Part shown: piece by piece, positions 1 to 7,756 of the stretch | Position numbering within the stretch: position 1 is the first letter of the stretch | Layout of the letters: each line of letters opens with the position of its first letter | Translations under genes and position numbers: made by a program | Notes under the pieces: model-generated | Seen by the model: only the letters and a program-made list of their open reading frames with translations | What the model was told of the DNA's origin: nothing | Database searches by the model: none | Assembly (NCBI RefSeq): GCF_904426505.1 | Contig: NZ_CAJGBN010000023.1 | Location: 397,473 to 461,472, forward strand | Source of the DNA: Rubrivivax sp. A210 | GTDB lineage: Bacteria; Pseudomonadota; Gammaproteobacteria; Burkholderiales; Burkholderiaceae_C | Direction: 5' to 3' | Length of the DNA stretch: 64,000 nt

Positions 1-1566
1 GCGGCCCTGGATGGCGGTCCAGGTGCCCAGGCCCAGGGCCTGTGAGGCCAGCGTCATGCGCTCGACCGTCTGGCGCAGCTGGCGCAGCGTCTGCTGCTGC
101 TCGGTGGTGTCGATGGCCACGCCCTCGGCGCGCAGGCCGGGGGCTTCGCCGGCCTTGTCACCCGCCTCATCGAGGCGACCGCGCACCACCAGCCAGCGCA
201 CGGCGCCGTCGCTCACCCGCACGATGCGGAACTCGAGCTCGCCCTCGCCGCGACCGCGCCGCCGCCAGGCGCGGATACCGGCGCGCACCTGGGCGCGGTC
301 GGCCGCATACACGCACCGGCGCAGCCAGGCGCGCAGCGGCAGGGCGCCCGCGTCGGCGGGCAGGCCCAGCAGCTCGAACATGCGGCGGTTCCAGCTCGGC
401 CTGGCGGCGTCGAGCCGGGTCGACCACAGGCCGACCCGGGCGGCCTCGGCGGCGGCCTCGAGCCGGCGCGCGTAATCGAGCGCGCGCCGGCTGTCTTCGA
501 CGCGCTCGCTCACGTCCAGCATCACGCCGACGAAGCCCATGGGCTTGCCGCCGGCGTCGCGCTGCAGCGCGCGGCGCATCAGCACATGGCGCCAGCCGCC
601 GCCGGGGCGGGCGTAACGCAGCTCCATGTCGCTGGGCTCGCCGCTGCGCAGCGTGTGGTCGAAGGAGCGCAGCACGGCCGCCATGTCCTCGGGGTGGAGG
701 TGGGCGCGCGCCTGCGACGGCAGCTGGCCCTCGGGGCGGAAAGGGATGCCGATGATGTGGCTGCCGTGCTCGTCGACGAAAACGAGGTCGCTGGCCAGAT
801 CGTGCCGCCACAGCGCGATGTGGCCGAGCTTGAGCGCCACGTCCAGCTCGGTGCGCAGCTGCTCGGCGCGGTTGGCCAGCTCGTAGACCTCGGTGTCGTC
901 GGTGTTGATGCCCAGCACGCGCCGTGGCCGACCCTGGGCGTCGTGGAAGACCTGCCACTGCGTGTAGAGATGGCGCACGCGGCCATCGGGCCGGCGCATG
1001 CACAAGCGCTGCGCGTGCGGGCCCGGCGTGTCCAGCGTGGCGATGAAGTCGTCGCGGCGGCGGTCCTCCGGAAAGACCATTTCCTCGACCTGCGCGTAGG
1101 GCGGTGCCGCCTCGCCCGGCGCCGGTTCGGGCAGGCCCCAGATGCGGTACATGTGGCGGTCCCAGCCGCCTTCCATCGTGTCGGCGTCGCGCTCGAAGAC
1201 GCCGGTGTCGGCGAACTCCTGCACCATGTCCAGCCTTTCCTGCAGGCGTTGGGCACGGGCCTCGGCGGCGCGCAGCGCGGCCAGCGGTTCGGCGCTCGCC
1301 ATCCAGCCGCCGCCGGGCGCTGCATTCAGCTGCAGCCGCCAGGCTCCGGCCTCGGCGCCGGTGGCCGCCACCTCGATGCGGCCGGCCGCCAGCGGCCCGG
1401 CGCCCCACAGTGCGCGCAGATCCGTGGCCGGGAACAGCGCCGCGAAGCGCGCCGTGCGCCAGAGCAGGCGGCCTTCGCCGTCGGCCAGCGCCAGCGCCGC
1501 GCTTGCGCTGGCCAGGGCGTCGAGAAGGGCCTGGGCCGGGGGCACGGTGTCGGGTTGGGGGTTCAA
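1..1566 (-). CDS. Multi-PAS sensor protein, N-terminal part (runs off left edge)
   Basis: The leftward frame is open from position 1566 to the window edge, giving at least 522 residues. It reads as repeated PAS/PAC units: a short N-terminal PAS-like stretch (about residues 10-70), then three PAS_3-type units with typical 'HPEDM' and 'FPEDR' turns and 'GxxxDVSER' or 'GINTDDTE' ends, and the beginning of a fourth at the edge. No transmembrane segment is visible, so this part looks cytoplasmic. The output domain (histidine kinase, GGDEF or EAL) lies outside the window, so its type cannot be stated. An in-frame TGA lies just upstream. TTG at 1566 is the first usable start and GTG at 1545 is an alternative; neither has a clear ribosome-binding site. 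The long frames on the opposite strand are mirror shadows. Confidence 0.8.
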   Translation of the reverse strand, partial: MNPQPDTVPPAQALLDALASASAALALADGEGRLLWRTARFAALFPATDLRALWGAGPLAAGRIEVAATGAEAGAWRLQLNAAPGGGWMASAEPLAALRAAEARAQRLQERLDMVQEFADTGVFERDADTMEGGWDRHMYRIWGLPEPAPGEAAPPYAQVEEMVFPEDRRRDDFIATLDTPGPHAQRLCMRRPDGRVRHLYTQWQVFHDAQGRPRRVLGINTDDTEVYELANRAEQLRTELDVALKLGHIALWRHDLASDLVFVDEHGSHIIGIPFRPEGQLPSQARAHLHPEDMAAVLRSFDHTLRSGEPSDMELRYARPGGGWRHVLMRRALQRDAGGKPMGFVGVMLDVSERVEDSRRALDYARRLEAAAEAARVGLWSTRLDAARPSWNRRMFELLGLPADAGALPLRAWLRRCVYAADRAQVRAGIRAWRRRGRGEGELEFRIVRVSDGAVRWLVVRGRLDEAGDKAGEAPGLRAEGVAIDTTEQQQTLRQLRQTVERMTLASQALGLGTWTAIQGR

Positions 1567-1732
1567 GGGGCGGAGCCAGCTAGGGCGTCAGTTTAGAGCG
1601 CGGCCGTTCGTCGGCCTTTGCAGCACTTCATGCCGCGCCGCAGCGCCCTGGTCGCATCGGGCTCGCGCCCTGGGCTGGCCCTGCCGACACTGCCTGCCAT
1701 CGACCCATCGCCCCACCACCACGGAGCCCACC

Positions 1733-1870
1733 ATGACGCTGACCTCCCGCACCCTGGCCCTCGCACTCGCCGCCGCGCTGACCCTGGCCATGCTGGGCAG
1801 CGTCGATCACCTGGCCCAGGTGGAGCAGGTGTCGGCGCCCATGGCCCAGGCCAGCGCGCCCCGGGCCTGA
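1733..1870 (+). CDS. Small exported or membrane peptide, 45 residues
   Basis: A 45-residue frame begins at ATG 1733. Residues 5-22 form an Ala/Leu-rich hydrophobic stretch after Thr/Arg residues, like a signal peptide, followed by a short polar tail containing 'VDHLAQVEQ'. I do not recognise the family. It sits 48 bp before the PcaC-like gene on the same strand, and divergent from the PAS gene, so it may share a transcript with its downstream neighbours. The signal-like start and plausible codon use favour a real gene, but a frame this short in GC-rich DNA could be chance. Confidence 0.5.
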   Translation: MTLTSRTLALALAAALTLAMLGSVDHLAQVEQVSAPMAQASAPRA

Positions 1871-1918
1871 AGCCCGGCGGGCTCGTAAACTGCGGTCGCC
1901 GCGACCACGGAACGAGCC

Positions 1919-2296
1919 ATGAACCAGGATTTATTCGACCAGGGGTTGAAGACGCGCCGCGAGGTGCTGGGCGCCGAGTATGTCGACGCCGCCATCGCCA
2001 ATGCCGACGACTTCACCCGGCCGCTGCAGGAGCACACCACCCAGTACGCCTGGGGCGACATCTGGAACCGCCCCGGCCTGGACCGGCGCACGCGCAGCCT
2101 GCTCAACCTGGCCATGCTGACGGCGCTGAACCGCCCGCACGAGCTGCGCCTGCATGTGCGCGGCGCCTTGCGCAACGGCGTCAGCAAGGAAGAGATCCGC
2201 GAGGTCTTCATGCAGACCGCCATCTACTGCGGCGTGCCGGCGGCGATGGACAGCTTCCGCACTGCACGCGAGGTCTTCAAGGAAGACGGCGTCTGA
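1919..2296 (+). CDS. pcaC: Carboxymuconolactone decarboxylase family protein (PcaC-like)
   Basis: The 125-residue protein matches 4-carboxymuconolactone decarboxylase in length and sequence. It is all-helical, with 'RTRSLLNLAMLTAL' and 'HELRLHVRGALRNG' helices and the typical C-terminal segment around 'EEIREVFMQTAIYCGVP' (residues 85-101). In the family this enzyme decarboxylates gamma-carboxymuconolactone to beta-ketoadipate enol-lactone in protocatechuate breakdown. No other pca genes are in the window, so the substrate may differ. A tautomerase-family gene follows 7 bp after the stop, suggesting a two-gene unit acting on an unsaturated keto acid. ATG 1919 gives the expected family length. 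Confidence 0.75.
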   Translation: MNQDLFDQGLKTRREVLGAEYVDAAIANADDFTRPLQEHTTQYAWGDIWNRPGLDRRTRSLLNLAMLTALNRPHELRLHVRGALRNGVSKEEIREVFMQTAIYCGVPAAMDSFRTAREVFKEDGV

Positions 2297-2303
2297 GCCC
2301 CGC

Positions 2304-2699
2304 ATGCCGAGCTGCGTGATCGAGGTCTGCCGGCCCTACACGCCGGCCGAAGAAGAGGCCTTGATGGAGTCGGTACACGAGGCCCTGGTCGAGGCCTTCC
2401 GCATCGCGCCGGCCAACCGCAATGTGACGCTGCTCGTCCACGCGCCGCACCGCTTCATGGGCCGGCCCGACTGCCCCGACCCCACGCGCCTGACCAACGT
2501 CAGCATCCACGTCCTGCCCGGGCGCAGCCTGGCGGCCAAGCGCCGCCTCTACCGTGCCATCTGCGAGCGCCTGCAGGCCCTGGGCGTGCCGCCGGCCTGC
2601 GTGCTGATCCGCCTGCACGAGATGAGCGCCGAGAACATCGCCGTGCGCGGCGGCCAGGCGGTGTGCGACATCGAGCTGGGCTACCCGCTCGACGTTTGA
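2304..2699 (+). CDS. Tautomerase-family protein
   Basis: This 131-residue protein begins Met-Pro. That fits the tautomerase superfamily, where Pro becomes residue 1 after Met removal and acts as the catalytic base. The length is about twice a 4-oxalocrotonate tautomerase subunit and suggests two beta-alpha-beta units, the second beginning near residue 66 ('NVSIHVLPGRS'), as in the MSAD/CHMI-like groups. The start ATG 2304 lies 7 bp after the PcaC-like gene, so co-translation is likely. Substrate is unknown; an enol/keto isomerisation next to the decarboxylase is inferred. The gene ends against a palindromic element that separates it from a convergent gene. Confidence 0.7.
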   Translation: MPSCVIEVCRPYTPAEEEALMESVHEALVEAFRIAPANRNVTLLVHAPHRFMGRPDCPDPTRLTNVSIHVLPGRSLAAKRRLYRAICERLQALGVPPACVLIRLHEMSAENIAVRGGQAVCDIELGYPLDV

Positions 2700-2804
2700 G
2701 ACGGATTCGCCTTCGACTGCCTGACGCCGTTGGGCCGCCTCGCCGTGCGAAAGAGCACTGTCTTCGGCGGCCCGCCTGGTTGTCCGGTCGAATCCGAATC
2801 CGTC
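2700..2804. repeat. Long imperfect palindrome between convergent genes
   Basis: The left arm starts GACGGATTCG (2700-2709) and the right arm ends CGAATCCGTC (2795-2804). A second pairing follows, TTCGAC with GTCGAA, and an inner pairing GGGCCGCC with GGCGGCCC. The arms are separated by internal loops and by a central loop containing AAAGAGCACTGTC. The structure could form on either strand and fills the gap between convergent stop codons. It could be a bidirectional terminator or a REP/MITE-like repeat; no T-tract is seen. Confidence 0.6.
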
Positions 2805-2807
2805 GGG

Positions 2808-3773
2808 TCAGAGGTCTTCCAGCTCGGCGCCGCAGGACTGGTTGCGCCCGCGCGACTTGGCCACCTGCAGCTGGGCCGAGGATTCGCGCAGCAGCAGGGC
2901 CACGCTGCCGACCACGTCCACCGGCTTGGTGGCCAGGCCCATGCTGACGGTGAGCTCCGGCGCCACGCCCGAGCCGGGGTGGTCGATGCCCAGCGCGCGC
3001 ACCGCCAGGCCCAGGCGGTGGGCGAGGTCGAGGCCGCCCTCGACATCGGTGTCGGGCAGCAGGCAGACGAACTGGCCGCCGCTGAAGCGCGCCACCAGGT
3101 CGCCCGGGCGCTTGAGGCTGGTGCGCAGCAGGGTCGCGACGCGGCGCAGGCACTCGTCGCCCAGGGCCGGGCCGTGGTCCTGGTTGTAGCGGTTGAAGGC
3201 ATCGAGGTCGATGCGCAGCAGGCCCAGCTGGGCGCCCACGCGCACGGCGCGCGCCCATTCGCAGGCCAGTCGCTCGTCGAAATAGCGGCGGTTGCACACG
3301 CCGGTGAGTTCGTCGACGAAGACCCAGTCGCGCAGCAGGTCGGCCTGGCGCTTGAGCGTGACCTGGGCGCCGACGCGGGCGCGCAGCACACGGGGGTGGA
3401 TGGGCCTGGACAGGAAGTCGGCGGCGCCGGCGTCGAGTGCGTCGATCTGCGCCGTCTCGTCGCCGCGCTCGGTGATGACGAGCAGCGGCGTCTCGGTGCT
3501 CTCGGGGCGGGCCCGCAGGCGGCGGCACTCGGCGGCGGCGCCGCCCTCGATCTCGGCCGCCAGCAGCACCAGGTCGGGCGCCGCCGCGCCGGCGTCGCCC
3601 AGCCTGACCGGCGACGCGGCCGCGACCTCGATCTGGTACTCGCCACCCAGCGCTGCGGCCAGGCCGGCGGCGCGGGCCGGGTCGGGGTCGACCAGCAGCA
3701 GCCGTGCGCGGCGCACCAGCTCGTCCAGGGGCGCGGGTTCCAGGCCCGCGGGTCGGGCGGCGGCAGCGGTCAT
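2808..3773 (-). CDS. Degenerate receiver-GGDEF protein with retained I-site
   Basis: The 321-residue protein has a response-regulator-like N-terminal domain (about residues 22-140) and a GGDEF-like domain (about 150-310). In the receiver, the strand that normally ends in the phosphorylated Asp reads 'PDLVLLAAE', so the acceptor appears to be replaced by Ala. In the second domain the GGDEF signature reads SGGQF, losing both acidic positions needed for diguanylate cyclase activity. The inhibitory-site motif RxxD is present as RPGD exactly five residues before it. This is the pattern of c-di-GMP-binding, non-catalytic GGDEF proteins. I infer a c-di-GMP receptor or scaffold rather than a cyclase. 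Start ATG 3773 gives an intact first strand. Confidence 0.85.
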   Translation of the reverse strand: MTAAAARPAGLEPAPLDELVRRARLLLVDPDPARAAGLAAALGGEYQIEVAAASPVRLGDAGAAAPDLVLLAAEIEGGAAAECRRLRARPESTETPLLVITERGDETAQIDALDAGAADFLSRPIHPRVLRARVGAQVTLKRQADLLRDWVFVDELTGVCNRRYFDERLACEWARAVRVGAQLGLLRIDLDAFNRYNQDHGPALGDECLRRVATLLRTSLKRPGDLVARFSGGQFVCLLPDTDVEGGLDLAHRLGLAVRALGIDHPGSGVAPELTVSMGLATKPVDVVGSVALLLRESSAQLQVAKSRGRNQSCGAELEDL

Positions 3774-3846
3774 GCTCAGGCTCCGTGTTCAGCGCCGCGG
3801 AAGACAGGCATCCGGAAAGGGGACGCGGCGGCGGCGAGGGCCGAGT

Positions 3847-4836
3847 CTAGGCCTCGCGCGGCCCTTGCGGCTGACCGTGGCGGCGCCGCCGCGGTGCTCC
3901 GTCACGCCGGGGCGGACGGCCACCTTCGGGGCGCGGCCCGCGCGGGTCGGCGCGCGGGTCGATCTGCGGCGGGCGCTCGGCGCGCTCCTGGCGGGCCTGC
4001 GCCAGGCGGGCCTCCAGCGTGGCTTCGTCCAGGCCCTTGAGGGTGCAGAAGTTGGCGCGCGTGAGCGTGCTGGTCTCGAAGGCGCGCAGCAGCTGGGCGC
4101 GCTCGCGGCGCTCGATCTCCTCGGGGCTGGGCGGCGGCCCCGGCTCGCGCCGGGGTGCGGCGCTGCGTGCGGCCAGGTGGCGGGCCTCGCGCTGGGCTTC
4201 ACGTTCTGCGGCGCGGCGGGCCTCGACGATGGCGCGGCGCCGTTCCAGCTCGGCGGTGGCGGCGGTGCGGTGCTCGTCGCTCAGCTCGCCGGCCGGCTGG
4301 CCGTCGAGGTCGTGGCGCTGCGTCGCCTGCACCATCGCGCGCAGATAGGCGTTGCTGGTGGTGTGGCGGTGCAGGAAGACCGAGAGCGTGCGGCGGTTGA
4401 AGAGGCCGGGCGCGCGCTGCTGGATGTCGGCCTGGATGCGCAGCTTGACCGGCAGCGCGCGGTCGGCACCGAAGAGGGCCGGAAACAGCTCGGCCAGCCT
4501 GGCTGCGCAGGCGGCCGGTGGCAGGTCGGGCGGCGGCGGGGTTGCGGCGGGGCCGATGTCCGCCGGGGCGTCGCCGGCGGCTTCGGCTTCCCCCGCGGCT
4601 ACCGCGGCGGCTTCTGCAGCGTCGGCGTTTGCGGCGTCGGCCGGCTCGGCCAGGGCGGCCGCAGCCACTTCGACCGCCTCGGTGCTTGCGGCCTCGCTCG
4701 CGGCCGTGTCGGGCTCAGCGGCCTCAGCGGGCTCGGTGGCGGCCACGGCCACGGGCGGCGTGGCCGGCTCGGACAGGGGCGTCGCGGCGGCGGTGTCTTC
4801 GGGTGTCGATTCGGGCAGCATAGAGAGCGGTTGCAT
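3847..4836 (-). CDS. proQ: ProQ/FinO-family RNA chaperone
   Basis: The 329-residue protein has three parts: an acidic Ala/Glu/Pro-rich N-terminal region (residues 1-95), a ProQ/FinO RNA-binding domain (about 100-190, with 'LFPALFG', 'LKIRI'-like 'VKLRIQADI' and 'FLHRHTTSNAYLRAM'), and a long basic Arg-rich tail. ProQ proteins bind structured small RNAs and mRNA 3' ends in the cytoplasm. Here the usual order is extended by a low-complexity N-terminus that is not needed for the fold. ATG 4836 is the first good start after the intergenic gap and an alternative ATG lies at 4821. It is divergent from the FAD oxidoreductase. The frame remains open much further upstream, but that extension is antisense to the neighbour and is rejected. 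Confidence 0.85.
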   Translation of the reverse strand: MQPLSMLPESTPEDTAAATPLSEPATPPVAVAATEPAEAAEPDTAASEAASTEAVEVAAAALAEPADAANADAAEAAAVAAGEAEAAGDAPADIGPAATPPPPDLPPAACAARLAELFPALFGADRALPVKLRIQADIQQRAPGLFNRRTLSVFLHRHTTSNAYLRAMVQATQRHDLDGQPAGELSDEHRTAATAELERRRAIVEARRAAEREAQREARHLAARSAAPRREPGPPPSPEEIERRERAQLLRAFETSTLTRANFCTLKGLDEATLEARLAQARQERAERPPQIDPRADPRGPRPEGGRPPRRDGAPRRRRHGQPQGPREA

Positions 4837-4890
4837 CTGCGCAGTGCAGGCCGCGATTGTCGTCGCGCCGGCGGCTGTTAATCTGAGGCG

Positions 4891-6153
4891 ATGAAGATCG
4901 CCGTCATCGGCGGCGGCCTGGCCGGCCTGTGCGCTGCCTGGCTGCTGTCGCCGCGCCACCGCGTCACCCTGCTCGAGCGCCATGCGCGGCCGGGCTTCGT
5001 CGCCAGTTCGGTGGCGGTGGATGGCAGCGCTGGCGCGCCGCGCGTGGACGTGCCGCTGCGCGTCTTCTATCCCGGCTACTACCCGACCCTGGTGCGCCTG
5101 TACCAGGCCCTGGGCGTGGCCAGCGAGCCGGTGAGCTACGCCGCCACCTTCTGTGGCGCCGACGGCCGAGCCTATTTCCGCTGGCGCATCCTCGGCATGG
5201 GCGCGCAGGCCTGGCCCTATGTGCTGCCGCAGGATTTGCTCACCTCGCGCGCCCGCCGCATCGCCGCCGGCGCGCTGGCCTTTCGCGGTCTGGCGCGGCT
5301 GGCGCTGGCGCGCGACGAGCTGAACGGGCTGAGCCTGGGCGATTTCGTCACCCGCCACGGCCTGGCGCCGGCCTTCGTCGACGGCCTGCTGCTGCCGACC
5401 TGGGCCACCATCGCCACCTGCACCCACGCCGACGCCCTGGCCTACCCGGCCGCGGTGGTGGCGGGCTACCTGGCCGCCGGCGTGGCCCACCAGAGCGTGC
5501 GCCGCGCCGTGCTGGGCGCCGACGAGGTGGCGGCACGGCTGGTGGCCGGCATCACGCGCGTACAGTGCGGCGCCGAGGTGCAGGCGCTGCGCGCCGATGA
5601 CTGTGGCGTGCAGGTGAGGCAGGCCGACGGCCAGGACGAGGCCTTCGACCACGTCGTGCTCGCGACCCAGGCCCACCAGGCGCTGGCGCTTTGGCAGGGC
5701 GCGCCGCCGGCCGAGGCGGCGGCGCTGGCGGCCTTCCGCCACCGCGCGCTGGAGGTCGTGATGCACCGCGACGCCGCGCTGATGCCGCGCCAGCGGGGCG
5801 ACTGGTCGGCCGTCAATGCGCGTGTCCTGCCCGGACTGGACAGCCCCGAGGCGACGATCTGGGTCAATGCGGTGCAGCCGGGCCTGCGCGATGCGGCAGA
5901 CGTCTTCCAGACCGTGCAGCCGCAGCGCGAACCGCGTGCCGACCGCGTGATCTCGCGCGCCCGCTTCGAGCGTCCGCTGGTCGACGCCGCCAGCCAGCGC
6001 GCGCTGGCCACGCTGCAGCGGCTGCGGGCGAAGCCGGGGCGGCGCGTCTGGCTGTGCGGCTCCTACGCCGAGGCCGGCGTGCCGCTGCTGGAGAGCGCGG
6101 TGCGCTCGGCCCATGCGGTGGCCGCGGCCATCGATGCCGCCGCCGGCCTCTAG
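4891..6153 (+). CDS. FAD/NAD(P)-dependent amine-oxidase-type oxidoreductase
   Basis: The 420-residue protein starts with a Rossmann dinucleotide-binding motif 'IGGGLAGLCAAWLLS' at residues 6-20, followed by an acidic residue at the end of the second strand ('LLERH'). The C-terminal 'WLCGSYAEAGVPLLESAV' matches the FAD-closing motif of flavin amine oxidases and related squalene/phytoene-type desaturases. Such proteins are cytoplasmic or membrane-associated flavoenzymes; the substrate here is unknown. The stop overlaps the stop of the convergent HlyIII-type gene in the tetranucleotide CTAG (6150-6153), which gives TAG on both strands. Confidence 0.8.
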   Translation: MKIAVIGGGLAGLCAAWLLSPRHRVTLLERHARPGFVASSVAVDGSAGAPRVDVPLRVFYPGYYPTLVRLYQALGVASEPVSYAATFCGADGRAYFRWRILGMGAQAWPYVLPQDLLTSRARRIAAGALAFRGLARLALARDELNGLSLGDFVTRHGLAPAFVDGLLLPTWATIATCTHADALAYPAAVVAGYLAAGVAHQSVRRAVLGADEVAARLVAGITRVQCGAEVQALRADDCGVQVRQADGQDEAFDHVVLATQAHQALALWQGAPPAEAAALAAFRHRALEVVMHRDAALMPRQRGDWSAVNARVLPGLDSPEATIWVNAVQPGLRDAADVFQTVQPQREPRADRVISRARFERPLVDAASQRALATLQRLRAKPGRRVWLCGSYAEAGVPLLESAVRSAHAVAAAIDAAAGL

Positions 6154-6830
6154 GGAGCCAGGCCGAACTGCCCCAGCGCCGCCATGAAGTGGCAGGCGCT
6201 GCCGCCCATCACGAACAGGTGAAAGGCGAAGTGGGCATAACGCAGGCGGTTGTCGAAGACGAAGACCACCGCGCCCAGCGTGTAGGCCAGGCCGCCGGCC
6301 ACCAGCCAGGCCAGGGCCGGACCCGGCATGCGCTGCGCCAGGGGCACGGCGGCGATCACCACCACCCAGCCCATCGCGACATAGAGCGCGGTTGACCACA
6401 GCGGATGGCGCAGCAGGTTGAAGAGCTTGGCCGCCACACCCAGCACGGCCAGGCCCCAGACGATGCCGAACAGCGACCAGCCCCAGCCGCCGCGCAGTGC
6501 GCCCAGCACGAAGGGCGTGTAGCTGCCGGCGATGAAGACATAGATGGCGGCGTGGTCCAGGCGCTGGAACCATTGCTTGGCGCGTCCGGCCGGCAGCGCG
6601 TGGTAGAGCATGGACACGGCATAGAGCAGCGCCATGGTGGCGCCGAAGACCGCGGCGGCGGTGATGTCGGCCGCGCCGCCGCGCTGCACCGCCAGCGTCA
6701 CCAGCACCGGCAACGCCGCCAACGCCAGCAGCAGGCCGAGGCCGTGGCTCAGCGCATTGGCGATCTCCTCGCCGGGGGTCTGGGCGCGACCGGCGAAAGG
6801 GGCGGAATCGGTGGAAACCATGACGGCCAT
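6150..6830 (-). CDS. HlyIII/AdipoR-family membrane protein
   Basis: The 226-residue protein is strongly hydrophobic with about seven membrane segments, 'SHGLGLLLALAALPVLV' being the first after the N-terminal 'GEEIANALSHG'. The family pattern is clear: Ser/His near the first helix, 'MLYHAL' in the middle, and a late 'HFAFHLFVMGGSACHF' with conserved His residues. HlyIII/PAQR proteins are thought to be metal-dependent membrane hydrolases, and the name haemolysin III is historical. ATG 6830 is chosen because it precedes the conserved N-terminal 'GEEIAN' by the usual short leader; ATG 6821 is also possible. Its stop overlaps that of the convergent FAD oxidoreductase. Confidence 0.85.
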   Translation of the reverse strand: MAVMVSTDSAPFAGRAQTPGEEIANALSHGLGLLLALAALPVLVTLAVQRGGAADITAAAVFGATMALLYAVSMLYHALPAGRAKQWFQRLDHAAIYVFIAGSYTPFVLGALRGGWGWSLFGIVWGLAVLGVAAKLFNLLRHPLWSTALYVAMGWVVVIAAVPLAQRMPGPALAWLVAGGLAYTLGAVVFVFDNRLRYAHFAFHLFVMGGSACHFMAALGQFGLAP

Positions 6831-6851
6831 GCTAGCGCCTGTGCGCCGGGC

Positions 6852-6867
6852 CGTGATTTGCGTCACG
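6852..6867. promoter_or_regulatory. CRP/Vfr-like palindromic site
   Basis: CGTGA-TTTGCG-TCACG is a perfect 5-bp-arm inverted repeat with a 6-bp spacer, the geometry of CRP/FNR-family operators. It lies between the divergent HlyIII-type and PEP-CTERM genes. The assignment rests on pattern only. Confidence 0.35.
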
Positions 6868-6998
6868 ATTCGCCGATTCCCCCCAGGCCTTCCCCTGTTT
6901 ATCGGGGATGTGCGAAAAAGGGGCCCGGGCCAAGATGCGCCCCTTCGCGGCCGGCCGGGCACACAGGGGTGTGGCTGGCAGGCCCTCAGGGATACAAG

Positions 6999-7703
6999 AT
7001 GAGATTCGTCCAGACTTTTGCGGCGCTGCTAGCGACTCTTGCCACCGTCGGCATGGCCGGCAAGGCCTCGGCCACCGTTACCGATGACAGCCACCCGGCC
7101 TACACCCTGACCTGGGACGAGACCACGGTCTTCGGCAACCCGTCCTTCAGCTTTGGTTCGGGCGCTGCCGCGCTGGGTTTTGGCTGGTCGGTGCCGACGG
7201 CGCTGAACGTGGCCACCATCGACCAGCAGGTGACGGCCACCTTCACGCTGCCGGCCGTCACCGTCACGGCCAAGCCGGGCTGGCGCCTGGGCGGGCTGGT
7301 GGAAGCCTTCATCGGCAACATCACCTACGTTGAGTTCGGCGGCCTTACCGCCATCTCCGGTGCCGGCCTCGTTGCCGTCGATGGCGGGCCGGTCAGGCCC
7401 TTGGCCGGTGCGCTCACCAAGACCGTCACCAGCGCCGTGCCGGGTGTCTTCGAGACCGGCTACTTCTCGGCCACCCTGCGTCTGCCTGTGCCCAACTTCA
7501 ACAGCCTGGCCTTCAGCGGCGGCAGCCTCACGCTCAGCGCCGTGGGTGGGCGTGGCGCCGCCATCACCGGCCAGCTGCAGAACCAGATGAGCCTGAGCTT
7601 CGAGGCCGTTGCTGCGCCGGTGCCTGAGCCCGCCAGCTGGGCGCTGCTGCTGGCCGGCCTGGGCGTCGTCGCCACCGGCCTGCGCCGCCGCCGCGCCGGC
7701 TGA
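6999..7703 (+). CDS. PEP-CTERM sorting-domain exported protein
   Basis: The 234-residue protein has an N-terminal signal peptide (about residues 1-26, ending near 'GKASA'). The central body is beta-rich and of low complexity. The C-terminal PEP-CTERM tripartite signal is 'VPEPASW', the hydrophobic 'ALLLAGLGVVATGL' and an Arg cluster 'RRRRAG'. Such proteins are processed by exosortase and placed on the cell surface or in exopolysaccharide. No exosortase gene is in the window. The start ATG 6999 follows 'CAGGGATACAAG', a reasonable ribosome-binding site. Function of the body is unknown. Confidence 0.85.
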   Translation: MRFVQTFAALLATLATVGMAGKASATVTDDSHPAYTLTWDETTVFGNPSFSFGSGAAALGFGWSVPTALNVATIDQQVTATFTLPAVTVTAKPGWRLGGLVEAFIGNITYVEFGGLTAISGAGLVAVDGGPVRPLAGALTKTVTSAVPGVFETGYFSATLRLPVPNFNSLAFSGGSLTLSAVGGRGAAITGQLQNQMSLSFEAVAAPVPEPASWALLLAGLGVVATGLRRRRAG

Positions 7704-7756
7704 AGCCGGCCGCGGCTCAGCCCTCGCCTGCGAGACAGGCTCGGTCCTGCGTCCCG

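Noticed and set aside
6150..6153. CTAG serving as TAG stop for two convergent genes
   Set aside because: Neat but expected at small probability in compact genomes; no functional implication.
4837..6573. Large N-terminal extension of ProQ
   Set aside because: The extension is antisense to the FAD oxidoreductase and has unlike composition; ATG 4836 is the sensible start.
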